From: Laccaria trichodermophora
Lineage: Eukaryota > Basidiomycota > Agaricomycetes > Agaricales > Hydnangiaceae
DNA: 64,000 bases
NCBI GenBank assembly: GCA_018417955.1
Contig: JACTVC010000017.1
Coordinates: 1,116,001-1,180,000 of the forward strand
Reading direction: 5' to 3'
Part shown: positions 22,718-33,898 of the stretch, piece by piece
Layout: every line of letters starts with the position of its first letter
Numbering within the stretch: position 1 is the first letter of the stretch
Program-made: the position numbers and the translations under genes
Notes under the pieces: model-generated
What the model saw: only the letters and a program-made list of their open reading frames with translations
Database searches by the model: none
What the model was told of the DNA's origin: nothing

Positions 22718-23599
22718 TCATGTCCGAACAATAACACGCTTAGTGTGCTTTCCAGCTCGTCTTCGTTCAGCGTAAGGCATCGGCCGGCGCCAAGACTCAT
22801 CAGGATCATATTCGTCAGGCTGAGGTTCTGTTTTTGAGGTGGGAGCTCCTGGTTGTGTGGAGTCTTGAGGGGGTGTGCGAAGGCCCGAATTTGTTTGATG
22901 AGGATGGATATCAGACAGGTGTTGAGAGGGCGGTGCATGAGAGGGTATCGCAGGGAACAGGGGTGCAGCGGTTGCGGGTACAGGGCCTCGCTGGGACGGT
23001 CTCGAAGTGGGATGAGAATAGCCCAGGGGTGCGGATGACGAAGGCGATGGAGAATGATGGGGAACAGGCGTAGAATGGCCTGTCCAAGGGCGGGAGGAGT
23101 TTGTCCTTGATGACTTCGGGAGTTCGTTCTCCGGTAAGTCGACCTCAACTCGGACGCGCACTATCTCCTTTCCCGCTTGGGCAAAGAAGGCGCGTTCCTG
23201 TCTTTGAAAATAACCACTCGTGGGACCTGGTCGCATTTCGGAAAAACTATCAGGTGGAGCAGGGGGAAACATGGCCATGAGATCATGGCCTGTTGGAGGC
23301 GCGGGATACTTTCGGGGCGGCATGTCAGATGAACGCGTTAAGTCGACATCTGATGCAGGGGTTAACGCGTCACGATTTGAAAGACCAGTTCGAGAAGTAG
23401 ATAACTTACCTCGGAGTGAACTGGGCGATAACGGCCTACGATGAGACCGACCGTTCGTCGAAGAAGGTGGTGGTGGCGAGACATGCAATGAAGATGGGCC
23501 TTTGAATGGAGGACTGTGGTCACCGGGTGGCGTTACGGGCGCCGTTGGTGACGGCGAAGGGGAAGTTTCCGAGACTGGGCGCAGATGAAAACTGGACAT
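22718..23599 (-). CDS. Intrinsically disordered Pro/Ser-rich protein of unknown function
   Basis: This is a single-exon frame of 293 residues with a good length for a real gene in otherwise gene-poor sequence. About 40% of residues are Pro, Ser or Thr. Two short segments look constrained: PPRKYPAPPTGHDLMAMFPP at about residues 94-113, and GYFQRQERAFFAQAGKEIV followed by RVRVEVDLPENE at about residues 131-160. The C-terminus is charged (DEYDPDESWRRPMPYAERRR) and ends in a basic KHTKRVIVRT. There is no signal peptide, membrane segment or known domain. The composition suggests a regulatory or scaffold protein with one short ordered core. I do not recognise the family. The opposite-strand frames are shadows of this GC-rich composition. 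Confidence 0.7.
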   Translation of the reverse strand: MSSFHLRPVSETSPSPSPTAPVTPPGDHSPPFKGPSSLHVSPPPPSSTNGRSHRRPLSPSSLRGKLSTSRTGLSNRDALTPASDVDLTRSSDMPPRKYPAPPTGHDLMAMFPPAPPDSFSEMRPGPTSGYFQRQERAFFAQAGKEIVRVRVEVDLPENELPKSSRTNSSRPWTGHSTPVPHHSPSPSSSAPLGYSHPTSRPSQRGPVPATAAPLFPAIPSHAPPSQHLSDIHPHQTNSGLRTPPQDSTQPGAPTSKTEPQPDEYDPDESWRRPMPYAERRRAGKHTKRVIVRT

Positions 23600-26500
23600 T
23601 GTGGGTATAGGAGAATTAAGTACGGGAAGGTGTGGCGGTCAGAGTATTAGCCAGTACTTATAGGTACTTATATACTGGCTGCCGGGGAAGAGAGTTCTTG
23701 AAGAAGCGATCGATGCACGAAGTGGAAGGCCCTGGATCTGGAAGGTGATCGAAACCGGTTCACTTCACTGCGGCCCAGAAAAATCAAGATCTTCAGGATA
23801 GCGTTGTCACTGCTCTCGACGGATGTGCGCCGAATTTCCATACCTGTCATCCGGCTTTTTGCTACACATCTCGGTCCGTCGAAGGATGCTGCCGTCATTG
23901 TCTTATGCCTCATGCTCAATGCTCATCCGATCCAGAATCAAACGGGGCCTGCGTCCAATCTTAATACAAGATCTTGACAGAATCCGCTCAGGTGAGAAGT
24001 GCGCATATCGGGCCCAGAGTGCACATCTGGCTATCGCGAACATCATGTTATCAGCATCATCCCATCACTTGCCCATCATCGTACATCAGACTGTTGGCGA
24101 GTCTGGCATGTGCATATGAGAGAGGAGAAACGCACCGTTGCATCAGTTGCGGGATGAATGAAATGGGGATGAACAAAACTAGATTTCCCTAGAGAAGACG
24201 TCATCATCAGTGGCTTGGACAGCGAGTCCTTGGCCATGCTCACCAAATTCAATCCACCTTCGAATGGAAATATAATCAATATAGGAATGAGCTCGATCCT
24301 GAGCAGTCCTGAGCGTGATGCCTGCTAGTGAGGAACACGAAGCAATGAAATGGTAATGTACTATTCTGTATTGGGATCCAGATATGACAAGCGAAATGAC
24401 GGAGGCAAAATCGCCACCAGGGAGTCTGCTCCACATGTCGAATCACAAGCTGCAAATGATCCAACGGCAACCACATACTTCACCTGTATTTTGATCAGCC
24501 AAATGCAAGGTCCGGGGAGCGAGCACGGATGGAGCAACTTGATCGATTGGCAGAATTATTAAACAAACCAGCTGATGCCTCTCGCTCCTGCAACAGATGG
24601 TAGGTACATGGAGAAGTTGTATCGGGATGGTCGATAAAAGCCACATATAGGTAGGTGTTGGACGTCATCAGTAAAAAAAAATTAAAGGGGCTTACTTTAG
24701 TTACCGTGGTTCTCGACTTGATCTCGAAGTCGACAAATATCAACGTGCCAGAGCATAGCCATCTACATTCACCTGCTGGGCGACCACGACGCGCGGCATT
24801 GACGTCGGTCGGAGGTGATTACAGAATAGGAGTACATTAGTTCGTATATGTTGCTGAGAGGTTGCTGAGAGATGAAGTGTTGAAATTGAAGGTTTTTGTT
24901 TGGTCAAGTTGATATGGTATGTGAAAGCTCAACTGTCATCATGTTCTCCTCCAAACCACCAGCCAAGGCAGGAGCGCCATTTAAAAGCTGCAAGCCTCCG
25001 GTGCTCCAGCCTCCAAGCGTGTCGACGAAGATTCGACGTGCTAGGGCGTTACTTGCTGCGTTTAGGATTTTCCGTTTCCCATAACGCATGGTTCTCATCA
25101 CTATCTCATGTCGTAGGTCTCGTTATCTATGACTGATCATGATTATAACCTCGGGGCCTTGTTCAACTTCTCTTGGTTCAGGGGGGCACCAATTGATGGA
25201 GATGGTCACTCAACACCACTCCCGCAATGCTGATGCATCTTCGTAGCCTATTGGCCGGCAAATCACCTGGGAATGCGTGCATTTCGGGTTCCTCTCACAT
25301 CGTTTCTTACCTGCATGTGGCTCGTCGACTACCAACTTGACGCCGTGCTCCACAACGAGAAGCGCACATCTATGGAAGTGGAGACGCATGGGTTAAAATG
25401 AAGGTGCCAATCCCTCAAGTACCCTCTTGTTTATCTTACAACGGATATTTCCTCAAGGATTTGTCTTCGTCTCCGATCCTCGGCGTGTTCACCAACCGCA
25501 GCCGGCACATCAGGTTGACGGTGCCCTCCTGATTATCTCTTCTCTTCATTAATTGGCCTCACCCTGCTTAGATATATGCGCAAGGTACAAACCTTACGTC
25601 GGTATTGGTTGCTCTACGCCATACCGAGGCCGGTATGGATTCCCCTAGACCCGTAACCTTTTACTATCATCGGACCCAACTTGCGTCATTTACGCCCGCT
25701 ATTGTTTGGCTCGTCGACTGGAATCCACTCGCATTCAAGCTCCCTGAAGACATCCATTCTATTGTGCGGAGCCGGAACCTTCGCGCAGGTTCGGAAGTAG
25801 ATTTTCCGGCATCGAGGACACAATCTGATTGAAAATATCTTCGAAGATCGAAGAATATCAGGGTAAAAATTTTCTTCATCTTCCATTTCCTGGCCTGGGT
25901 TCATTTTCGTCATTGATATACCAGCTTCCAAGGAGTCCTCCACGAATTTAGCGTTCCTTGGAGCCAATCCTAGTCACGGAGAGGACCGCGTAAGAGTCTT
26001 TGCTACCACTATTCCCCACAATCTCGGGAGCTAATATCATCTGCCCTTATCCAGGACATAGTGATTGTCAGCTTGCCTGACCCGCCAAAACCGAAACTCT
26101 CTGCTCTGTCAGCCCTCTCACGCTGTGTCAAACTTATGACCCTTGTACTGGCGGTAGAAAACCTAATTTGCTGCGACCCACTTCTGCGTTTGTCCTCGTT
26201 TGCATTCCCTCTGCTTCCCAAATCTCCGAGACAATTGCGTAGGTCCGTTTCCCCAGACTGACATATAATTAATAGATTTGCCGCTGTTCTGAGGTGCAGA
26301 TTTTTCCCTTCTTCTTCTTCTTCTTGAACTGGGGACTCTTTCCGGCACTGTTCCTGGTTTGATAGGGCTCAAGGTCTTCCTAATAATTGTTTGATCTTTT
26401 TTCAGACGAGAAATTCGCAAGCGGCGCGCTCGGTACCACAATTTTTCGCTCTCATGGCTTATGCCGCTGTAATCGCGCTATTATTCAGAAAGACGCACGA

Positions 26501-27810
26501 CCGGTGATTGTTATGGAGACACGTCCTTGCGTGGATAAGACGCTGCGTGGCATCGCGTTCACACAGATGCGCTATTGTGCTGCTGGGGGACAATGAAAGG
26601 CAACGGCCTTAACACGCGATCTATGTATGTCCAAATTCAGAACCAAAGCGGACACACCTCTACTTTTTTTGGCGAGCACAAGGGTCTCTCTTGCGTGTTG
26701 CTATATTTTTTACGTTGAGTCACGTTCGGGACCATATTCTCAGAACCCATACAACTGATCCAAGGTTAAACGTTTCAACCGTAGACTTTATACTCTGCCG
26801 CCAAGGTCACTTACAGCGCTTGTGTACCCTGTTTCGAGTTCTTGGGTTCCCGTGCAGAACTACTGATCAGTATTCCCCACACTCGTCATTTGTGCGACTG
26901 TATCTCAGTCCGTTACTATGTCAGGCACTTCATCGGGCCTATCACTGTCAATCCATTCCATATCGATTGACTCGATTCCATTCTGAAAGAGGCAAAATGG
27001 GATCCATTGAGGCGAGGTTGGTCCGCTGTCTCATTCTAGTGTTTCTTAGGTTGCGACGGCGGCCATATGTGTCGAATCTAACGTTAGATAGTGCAAGTAT
27101 TACCTGAGGTTCCTGAGTCTGATGTGCCGGTCGGTTTGCAGTCGGTAAGTATTGAAATTGCCCTTTTTTGAACATGCTGCACTTGCCTGATGCGTCTTGA
27201 CAGCTCTTGTCAAAAGTCGCCATGTTTCGATGAATCTATCTTCGTCATCACACACCCCAGATTTCGATCATCTGAACAACCCAACCCCACTTTGTGGCGT
27301 TCGTTCCGAGGTGCTATCGAGTCGACAGAGATAAACATTGTGTGTAAGCCTCCCGTAGTGCAGACAAACGGGTGCAGTCGTCTGGGTGTCTGACGTTATA
27401 CTTTTCAGACGCTTTAACTGCATTAAATGCGAATGCTTTCAATGGAGGCGTCTGGCAAGTCTTCTTCACCTGGGGCCACGGACATTCATGGCCAGCCTGA
27501 GGATATGGGTCGTCGCCACAGGGCTGAATCGCGACTTTCCACAGCTTCTGTTTTGGTCCGGGTCATTGGAAATTTGGGCGACTGTAACGCCACCATCCAA
27601 TGCAAACGTTCATTTCGGGGGTTGCTTCCTATGACCCTGCTCAGCAGGGATCGAAACACTTTCCATTTATTTCTGCTTTTGACGGCTTGTCAGGTGTCGA
27701 ATAGTCCGTAATAGTCCTCGGTCCGGGGACCAGAAGGGCAGTGTTCGGACCTGAGTGTGAGCGTCAACAGACCCTACAATTTCTTGTGTCGTAGAATTGG
27801 AAGGTGAATT
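23600..27810. other. Gene-poor region
   Basis: About 4.2 kb without a supportable gene. A 93-codon minus-strand frame at 25686-25967 (MAPRNAKFVEDSLEAG, with CPRC) is the most protein-like but stands alone. I see no repeats or RNA genes. Confidence 0.4.
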
Positions 27811-28287
27811 TTAATAGGTCAACGCGTAAAGGGAAAAAATACATATACCCCCCTGCATTCGCCATGGATTGCTGTCAAGACTATCATGGGTGAAAGGGTC
27901 GGTCACATGACCTTCTAGTAACTCGACGCCGATTCGACTCATTCGACGTTCAAAACTCTGCGTATAACGATGAACAGCAATCGAGCGAAGCACTTGAAAG
28001 AAGTGGAACTGGACAGAACAGAAGTACACGACCATGGAAAGTGGTAGAATGCCATCTTTAAGTGCCAAACCATCGTGCATCGCACATATACATTCACATT
28101 TAATCTGACTCTTACCAAGCTCAGCGTTTCCGCTGTCCATGAGGCTTCTTACCCCCCATTTCTTTTGGTGGATCCTCAAATGAGTCAGATTAGCCTCAAG
28201 GTCGTCGTGTTTTTTGGGGCGGGGGAGTAGAAGTTGCCCATGAGGTGAGTAGCAGTACCACCCCTTCTTTATCGCACGGAGGCTCAA
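27811..28287 (-). CDS. Hypothetical protein (weak candidate)
   Basis: The frame is open for 158 codons and reads naturally in its second half (RSIAVHRYTQSFERRMSRIG, then VELLEGHVTDPFTHDSLDSN). The middle contains a good donor (GTAAGAG near 28118), so part of the open frame may be an intron. No domain, signal or family is recognised, and nothing in the context suggests a role. It could equally be chance. Confidence 0.3.
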   Translation of the reverse strand: MSLRAIKKGWYCYSPHGQLLLPRPKKHDDLEANLTHLRIHQKKWGVRSLMDSGNAELGKSQIKCECICAMHDGLALKDGILPLSMVVYFCSVQFHFFQVLRSIAVHRYTQSFERRMSRIGVELLEGHVTDPFTHDSLDSNPWRMQGGICIFSLYALTY

Positions 28288-28289
28288 AT

Positions 28290-28816
28290 TTTTCTTGTAT
28301 GCTAGTCTTCGGGATTCAAGCCAACATCCACAGATCCGCCCCGGAAACTTCTGCCAAAGGGCGAAAGGTCCATCCCCTGCCCATTTCTATATCAGCTTCT
28401 GAAAGTTCTGGTCGGCTGGCTGCGTGGGTTTGAACAACCGAAGGAACAGAAAAATGTCCAGACGGCGATGCGAGTCTCTTCGAGGCGGGTGGCGATGATG
28501 TTGACCTTCGGGTGCCATCATCTACTCCTGCGAAGGACATCCCCGACACCGTCTTGAAACCAGACTCATCAAGGTCAATTAAATTCGTGATTGAAAGCGC
28601 TCGCATGAGGAGGTCGAAACATGACCGCGATGGCGCTGCGGACATATCTACCGAGGGGAAGACGCCCAAGAAGAAGAAGAAGAGAAAGAAGACTAGAGTT
28701 GGTTTTTATCATGTGAGTACGAATGCTTTCCCTGACGCGTCCATATGCCGCTGACTTTGACTCAGGCCCTGTCGAAAGCTTTTGCTACATACACCAAGGA
28801 CAAGGCTACAACGTGA
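28290..28816 (+). CDS. Hypothetical Lys-rich protein fragment (weak candidate)
   Basis: A frame runs from about 28303 to 28432 and resumes at about 28450. An intron of 39-45 nt ending at GGAACAG would remove the intervening TGA. It continues through SSTPAKDIPDTVLKPDSS and a basic run (KTPKKKKKRKKTRVGFYH). A canonical GTGAGT...ACTCAG intron (28712-28765) leads to the ending ALSKAFATYTKDKATT and a stop at 28816. The 5' end was not found. The basic cluster suggests a nuclear or nucleolar protein. Splicing supports the 3' half, but the gene as a whole is uncertain. Confidence 0.35.
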
Positions 28817-29458
28817 ACGGCTTTGGAACGTCGCGGGTTGGCTTATTGATTTGTGTCGTCTGCCATCATGATCTCAGATTACGTCAACCGGAGATTCGAG
28901 GTTCGCCCTTAAAGATCTTCTTGACTCGATTGAAGAGGGCGTCAATCATGCACGGTGAACTGCGGTCGAACCGGATACTATATAAAGGTCGATGAGCATT
29001 GACGCCCTCAGGGACAAATGCATTCATTCATCGTTCGGTTCGTGAGACAGAGACTCAAGATGATCCCTGCTGCTGAAATCCTCAAAGATTGAATTTTTTA
29101 TTCCGAAGTGTTCTCTGCGACATTTTCTTTCCGCTTTGCTTGACGGTGTCCCTTCTCAGATGGTTATATCTCACCCTTCCCACCTTTCTATTTATAACAT
29201 TGTCTCTACACAATCTTGGGACTGATCCTTGGACATAGGATGGACATGCCAAGGCCATGTCACTTGTCCCGATATCGGTGGAAAGTTCACTTCATGATCT
29301 AGCGCTGGGATTTAGGCCTGACCTTTTCTTATTTTCACTCTGTACGCGGAGATTCAAGCCAAATTCAAGCTATGACCTTTGTGATTCATCCGAAAATGGG
29401 AGGAAGTACCGAAATCGCTACACCATTCTCGGTTTTATGTCGGCCTACCCTTTATTGT
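28817..29458. other. Intergenic with an orphan TATA box
   Basis: A strong TATATAAAG lies at 28979-28987 on the plus strand, but no convincing gene follows before the tRNA. The only nearby ATG frame, at about 29060, is ten codons long. Confidence 0.4.
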
Positions 29459-29559
29459 GGCAACATGGCCGAGTGGTCTAAGGCGCTGGAATTAGGTTTG
29501 GTACTTTGTGATAAGCCATCCAGTCTTTCGAGGCGAGGGTTCGAATCCCTCTGTTGTCA
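29459..29559 (+). tRNA. tRNA-Leu, anticodon UAG, with intron
   Basis: The acceptor stem GGCAACA pairs with TGTTGTC, and A at 29559 is the discriminator base. The D-arm reads GGCCGAGTGGTCTAAGGC. The anticodon stem CTGGA pairs with TCCAG. The anticodon TAG occupies 29493-29495. A 21-nt intron (29497-29517) follows position 37, the standard site for nuclear tRNA introns. The long variable arm (TCTTTCGAGGC) is the class II type expected for leucine. The T-arm GAGGG-TTCGAAT-CCCTC is perfect. The terminal CCA is not encoded, as is normal for nuclear tRNAs. The gene decodes CUA and CUG leucine codons. Confidence 0.95.
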
Positions 29560-29897
29560 ATATGGTAACGGTTTGATAAATTTTTTATCTGAAGTCGATG
29601 GTCACAGACTCTTCTCTTCCAACAAGTTGGAGGGTTGAGCCGCATAATGCATTGTTGTCAATCCTTCACCAAACCTGGCTTACTACATATTAGCCGTAAG
29701 ACAAGGATGCAGCGCTGACAACGTTGGCAGAGTCGCAAATTGATCGACTATATATCATCAACTTCAAACGATTAAGCTGTTTTTGAAAGGTGTGCGTATT
29801 CATTCCCCCAGCCAGGCTCAGCAATAATTTACTCGTATATATATATGTATGTGTACGGGAGGCCAGCACTCATTGACACCAAACCCTTCACCCCACC
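29560..29897. other. Intergenic downstream of tRNA-Leu
   Basis: No strong Pol III poly-T terminator stands directly after the tRNA; the nearest T-run is ATTTTTTAT at about 29580. The rest of the stretch holds nothing I can support. Confidence 0.4.
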
Positions 29898-30291
29898 TCA
29901 ACTCTTGTCCACATTCGTTTGACGTGTTTCGGCCGCCAGACTCGGACGTGCCAATAACGGCCTTGTCGATTTCAAGACCTAGAAGGTATATTAGTTAGGG
30001 ACTTTTCGGTTACAGCACCTACCTTCCTTAGTGCGAAGCCCTCACCCCGAAACTTCGTCAACACCCGCCCCAAACTGAGAGTGTCGTTGGCTGTCAAAAT
30101 ATATCTTTGTGTTCAGTCCATTATTGATTTCGACATGCGACATGCGGGTGAAACGACAATGGTGCGGCGATGAGGGTGTTTAGGCTCGTGGATGCGATGA
30201 ATGAGGTCTGCACTGCTACCACAGGTACATACGTCGAACAAGAACTTCAGGTAAGATTTGCGGATTGAGATCTCCCCAAAAGCTGGTGGGT
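29898..30291 (-). CDS. Small hypothetical protein or gene relic (weak candidate)
   Basis: Three pieces join with canonical splice signals. The first reads PTSFWGDLNPQILPEVLVR (30291-30236) and ends at a GTATGT donor. After an AG at about 30090 the second reads PNDTLSLGRVLTKFRGEG and FALRK. After GTAGGT...TTCTAG the third reads VLKSTRPLLARPSLAAETR and ends QTNVDKS-stop. About 70 residues result. No start codon is visible upstream in frame, so either a first exon was missed or the gene is a relic. The family is unknown. Confidence 0.3.
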
Positions 30292-30506
30292 CTACCAAGC
30301 GCGAAGTGTTATCCCTTTGCAGATTAGCTGACCCCAGCTGACCCGTTAGCTACTCCCGTTGCAATTAACAGGAATGAAACACAGACCTACTCGAAAAGAT
30401 GAACAGTTGAGCTAGGTAAACACCCTCGACCTCACTCACGTCAATGGATGTTGAACGTTGTATACCAACGAGTCTTTCATGTACCCGTGAGCGCTCCTTC
30501 AAGCAT

Positions 30507-30640
30507 CGTTATTATCTTCGCCAACGAACATTGAAGAACTTGACGGAGCTCAGCCTCACAGCACAGTTCCTTGTCGAACTTATCTTCGCCAAGGAATATA
30601 GAAGAACTTGACAAAGCTCAGCCTCTCAGCACAGCTTCTC
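30507..30640 (+). repeat. Direct tandem duplication of about 70 bp
   Basis: The segment beginning ATTATCTTCGCCAACGAACA is repeated 70 bases later as TTATCTTCGCCAAGGAATAT. Both continue with GAAGAACTTGAC, GAGCTCAGCCTC (AAGCTCAGCCTC in the second copy) and CAGCACAG. It lies at the 3' end of the orphan gene that stops at 30626, so the second copy contributes its last codons. Confidence 0.75.
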
Positions 30641-31379
30641 AGCCCAATCGAAATCCTTAACCGCGCGAAGAAGCCAGCTCCGCCAAAATGAGCCATCGTT
30701 GCGATGGAATCGGGTGGAAAGAGTCGAAAGCTTTTGCAAGGCGTACGATACACCGTCAATTGGGTCGTGAGAGGTAGGGTAGCGGAAAGTGCACACCTCT
30801 CCGCGGTAGCTGGGAGAAGTTTCCTTGGGATTCATATCGAGAGAGGATCCAAATGTCGAAATTTGGACCCAGAGAGCATGTAAAGCTACAAATCGACTTT
30901 CTTTTGAACGTGCATCCCTCGGCGTCTTCAAGAAAAACGACTGACAAGATGCTGGTATGACCAGGACATAGATTCCCGGAGACGGTGAAAAGGAGTCGAC
31001 GATGTGGTGATCAAAGATCCAAGAATGACTGGCAGGTTGCGCTGGTGAGGTAGCAGTGCCTGGGGAGAGAAAGGACGTGTTGGCGGGAATAGTGGTAGGT
31101 AGGAGAGACTTGACCGGCGCAATCTACTGAGTTTGAGGAACGATATCCATCCGCGGGGACGTAGATGTCTGTGGGACCATTGAGCTGGCCTTCTTGCTAC
31201 TCCTGACGATACCCAATGACCCGCCACCAAAAAAAACGACCCTCGCCGTGCTTCTTCGTTTACGTTTCTTCGCAAACTGTGATGGGCTTCAAGGAGGTCT
31301 TATTCAAGTCAGCATCGACATCGGGCTTGAGAAGATATCTCGCGGTGCATGGATAAGAGCTTCTCCATTGCGTTCGCAT
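30626..31379 (-). CDS. Orphan hypothetical protein, multi-exon
   Basis: A well-formed 165-codon frame (31123 to 30626) reads IAPVKSLLPTTIPANTSFL, HSWIFDHHIVDSFSPSPG, TPRDARSKESRFVALHALW and FHRNDGSFWRSWLLRAVKDF. Upstream in the same frame is a TAG at 31124-31126, preceded by a basic segment (FAKKRKRRSTARVVFFGGG). An 84-nt intron (donor GTCAGG after SLGI, acceptor CAGTAG) would remove the TAG and keep the frame. A further intron with a CTGAC branch site links to a possible start at 31379 (MRTQWRSSYPC). The basic run suggests a nuclear location. No domain is recognised. If the weak GTCAGG donor is not used, the gene carries a nonsense codon. Confidence 0.45.
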
Positions 31380-32218
31380 GGCGAATCCACCCCAGCTCAA
31401 AGTATCCTGAGAGGGGGGGTGATATTATCGGCTACGCGAGGATGACTATCCATTCCCATCTAAGTCACTTCCAACTAAAAACCATCCGAGACCGCGCGTC
31501 GACGTTCAAATCCCCATGGAAAGACGGCTAACATAGGGAACTGGCCGTTTGTCTATCTGAGAAACGCAAGCCACAGGAACGCTGGAGCGCGGTGGGCGTT
31601 CGGTTGGGTCAGGGAAAGAGCAGCTTATGAGCAATCACTGGGAGATGACGATGGAGGAAGAGCTGGAGATCGAGGAGCGAATGAGCGCGGAAATGGAGTG
31701 AAGGGAAGCTCTGGACGTTCATGTTTAGCGTTAGAGCAATACGTGAAGGAGCAGAGTGGAGGAGGCAGGTGTGAGGAGGGTGGGGTTGGACGGCTGCTAA
31801 TGGGGTGTGCGACAGATATCGCTTCAAGGAGACAGAGATTTTGCCTGTTCCGACCCGGCGTCCTGCCCATCGTTTCGTTTCGTTTCATTATGCCTTTGTC
31901 AAGATTCACTGTTGGGGCCGACGTCAAAGTACAATAACAGTTTTCCGTCAGAGAAATGGGCTGCTACCTGAACAACTAATAGATGCCAGTCAGAGAGTAA
32001 TAGTGGTGAGGAAGTATAAGGTCTTACTGTGAACCCATACTTCAAACGCCCTGCTAATGTTGGATCTCGCCCAAGAACGCTCGCCCAGCCAAAGGTGCAG
32101 ATTCGAGAGCCGGCAGGCGAGAGCTGGTAGTGACGACGCTGGTCGACCATCCAAGTCAATAACTTGCAATCTGTCACGTGCGTGACGGTCTTGTTTCTTT
32201 GACCCCACCCTCACCGTC
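31380..32218. other. Intergenic, upstream of TFIIF-beta
   Basis: This region contains several short proline-rich or basic frames on both strands (for example 31625-31927 minus), none with splice or domain support. The promoter of the TFIIF-beta gene presumably lies close to 32219. Confidence 0.4.
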
Positions 32219-33451
32219 ATGGACGTGGCCCAGGACGATGAAAGAAAGCCCTTCGACGCCGAGACTGGGAACGATGAAGATGCGCAGCCCGACCCAGATG
32301 AGCATCTTATGCTCGATCAAGGCAATGGAAAAGTCTGGCTCGTCAAGGTTTATTATCATCCACCAACCCCGCCCCCTTCTTTCCTGAATTTTTGTCTTCC
32401 CGTCAGATCCCAAAGTTTCTCATGGAACGCTGGGCATCCGTAAACGTCGAAGACGCCCACTTGGCTACGCTACGAGTCTACACGAACAACGATCCAACAA
32501 CCGGCAAGCCACGCATTATCTTGTTCTTACCACCCAACATAAACCCCAATACCCCCAACGCGCCGCTCCCTTATAACCCTAATCGACCGGTCTTTCAGAC
32601 AACGACATATTACCCGACAACGGGTGCAGAGCCAGATTGCTATGAGCTGGATATGGTACATGACAACGTCGAGAACCAAATCGTCGTTGCCGAGCGCCCA
32701 AAGGACCCATCTCTGAGTGTCTCCACCAGCGCTGCGGCTGCTACGGTTAATTCTCGTGCGCGGACGACGGTGCTCACTGGAAGGATCAAGCATGAGTGCA
32801 ATCTCCGACCAGCATTTAGCCAGACATACAGAAAGCAGATGAAGGAGCGACATAAGAAGTATAACACCCCCGTGCGACAGATCAGGATGATTGAGGACGC
32901 TGGCGTTCCAGGAGGCAGAGGTGGTGTAAACAGACTGAGCAGTGGGGTGGGTGTTGGCGCTGGTGCTGCGTTTGGTGACCTTATCGTACGTCGTCTCATT
33001 TCTCTCGTCGTTGGCCATATCAGAGAATTGACTATGTGTGCTACAGAAAGTCAAACCTAAACAGCCGAAAGGAACTTTCGAGCGTATGGCTCGCATGCCC
33101 AGGAACCAACTTCTGGACCAAATCTTTTCACTCTTCCGCGAAACGCCACACTGGGGTCTACGTCCTCTACGAGAAAAAACTCAACAACCGGAAGCGTATC
33201 TGAAAGAAGTTTTGTCAGAGGTCGCGTTCCTTCATCGGAGTGGTGAACACAGCGGGTTCTTTGAACTGAAAGAGAACTACAAGGACGAAGGCGTGAGTGT
33301 ATTTTAGGCCTTTTCATCTCTAAAGCGATTCTTACCTTGTATCCTTTAGATGAAGGGTGAAAATGTTCCTGGGCCCCTTCCGGGGGACACAAAAATGGAG
33401 GAAGAAGATGATGAAGACGACGAAGATGAGGATATGGAGGAAGTTTCGTAG
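32219..33451 (+). CDS. TFG2: Transcription initiation factor IIF, beta subunit (RAP30/Tfg2)
   Basis: TFIIF-beta pairs with TFIIF-alpha, stabilises RNA polymerase II at the promoter and binds DNA through a C-terminal winged helix. Four exons (32219-32347, 32407-32985, 33047-33292, 33350-33451) give 351 residues. The N-terminal dimerisation part contains GNGKVWLVKIPKFLMERWA and ATLRVYTNND. The middle contains LTGRIKHECNLRPAFSQTY. The winged helix contains MPRNQLLDQIFSLFRETPHW, GLRPLREKTQQPEAYLKEVL and HSGFFELKENYKDEG. The tail is acidic (EEEDDEDDEDEDMEE). All introns keep phase. The length is usual for fungal homologues, which have a longer linker than animal RAP30. The symbol is that of the yeast orthologue. 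Confidence 0.94.
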
Positions 33452-33898
33452 GTTATCACTTTTTACATGCAACCTATCCTGTACTATAATTCTGTGCTAA
33501 TATTGACATAATATTTTTCATCACGAGCGCTGTACTCCATGCCCTTCCAGGCCATTGTGAAAAGTGTGACACTGGTGGGTTTCATCACCAAACGACAAAC
33601 TGTCTTGAGGCTACCACGAAACAACCCTGGATTACAGGCGTCACTGGTGGCTCTATATGAGGGACGTCATAGTACAGGGCCACTACCGGCCAATTTGCGT
33701 TATGGTCAGTATGGAGTAGTGTGCTCTGCTCCGTCGACATTTGAAGGGAGAGTTATGTGAGAGATTAAAGTGTGAATGTTGTTGTACATGTATGACATTA
33801 ACAATCTGCCAGCCTTGTTCGTACATTCTCTTACAAAAGCCGGTCTCGCCTGGCCGGAAGGAAATCTAGCATAAGGCGTCCGTCGTCCGTCTATGGTG
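33452..33898. other. Intergenic, convergent 3' flanks
   Basis: This is the spacer between the convergent TFIIF-beta and PDAP1-like genes. A 74-codon plus-strand frame at 33539-33760 has no support. Confidence 0.45.

Noticed and set aside
22621..23148. 175-codon minus-strand frame overlapping the disordered protein
   Set aside because: It is a shadow in another frame of a GC- and Pro-rich gene, with no conserved blocks.
25686..25967. 93-codon minus-strand frame with a CPRC motif
   Set aside because: Only two Cys of a possible zinc site, no flanking exons and no recognised family; kept as a note only.
31625..31927. Pro/Ser-rich minus-strand frame of 100 codons near TFIIF-beta
   Set aside because: No domain, splice partner or signal peptide; overlapping frames on both strands are equally open.
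32527..33096. 189-codon minus-strand frame
   Set aside because: It lies antisense to the well-supported TFIIF-beta exon.
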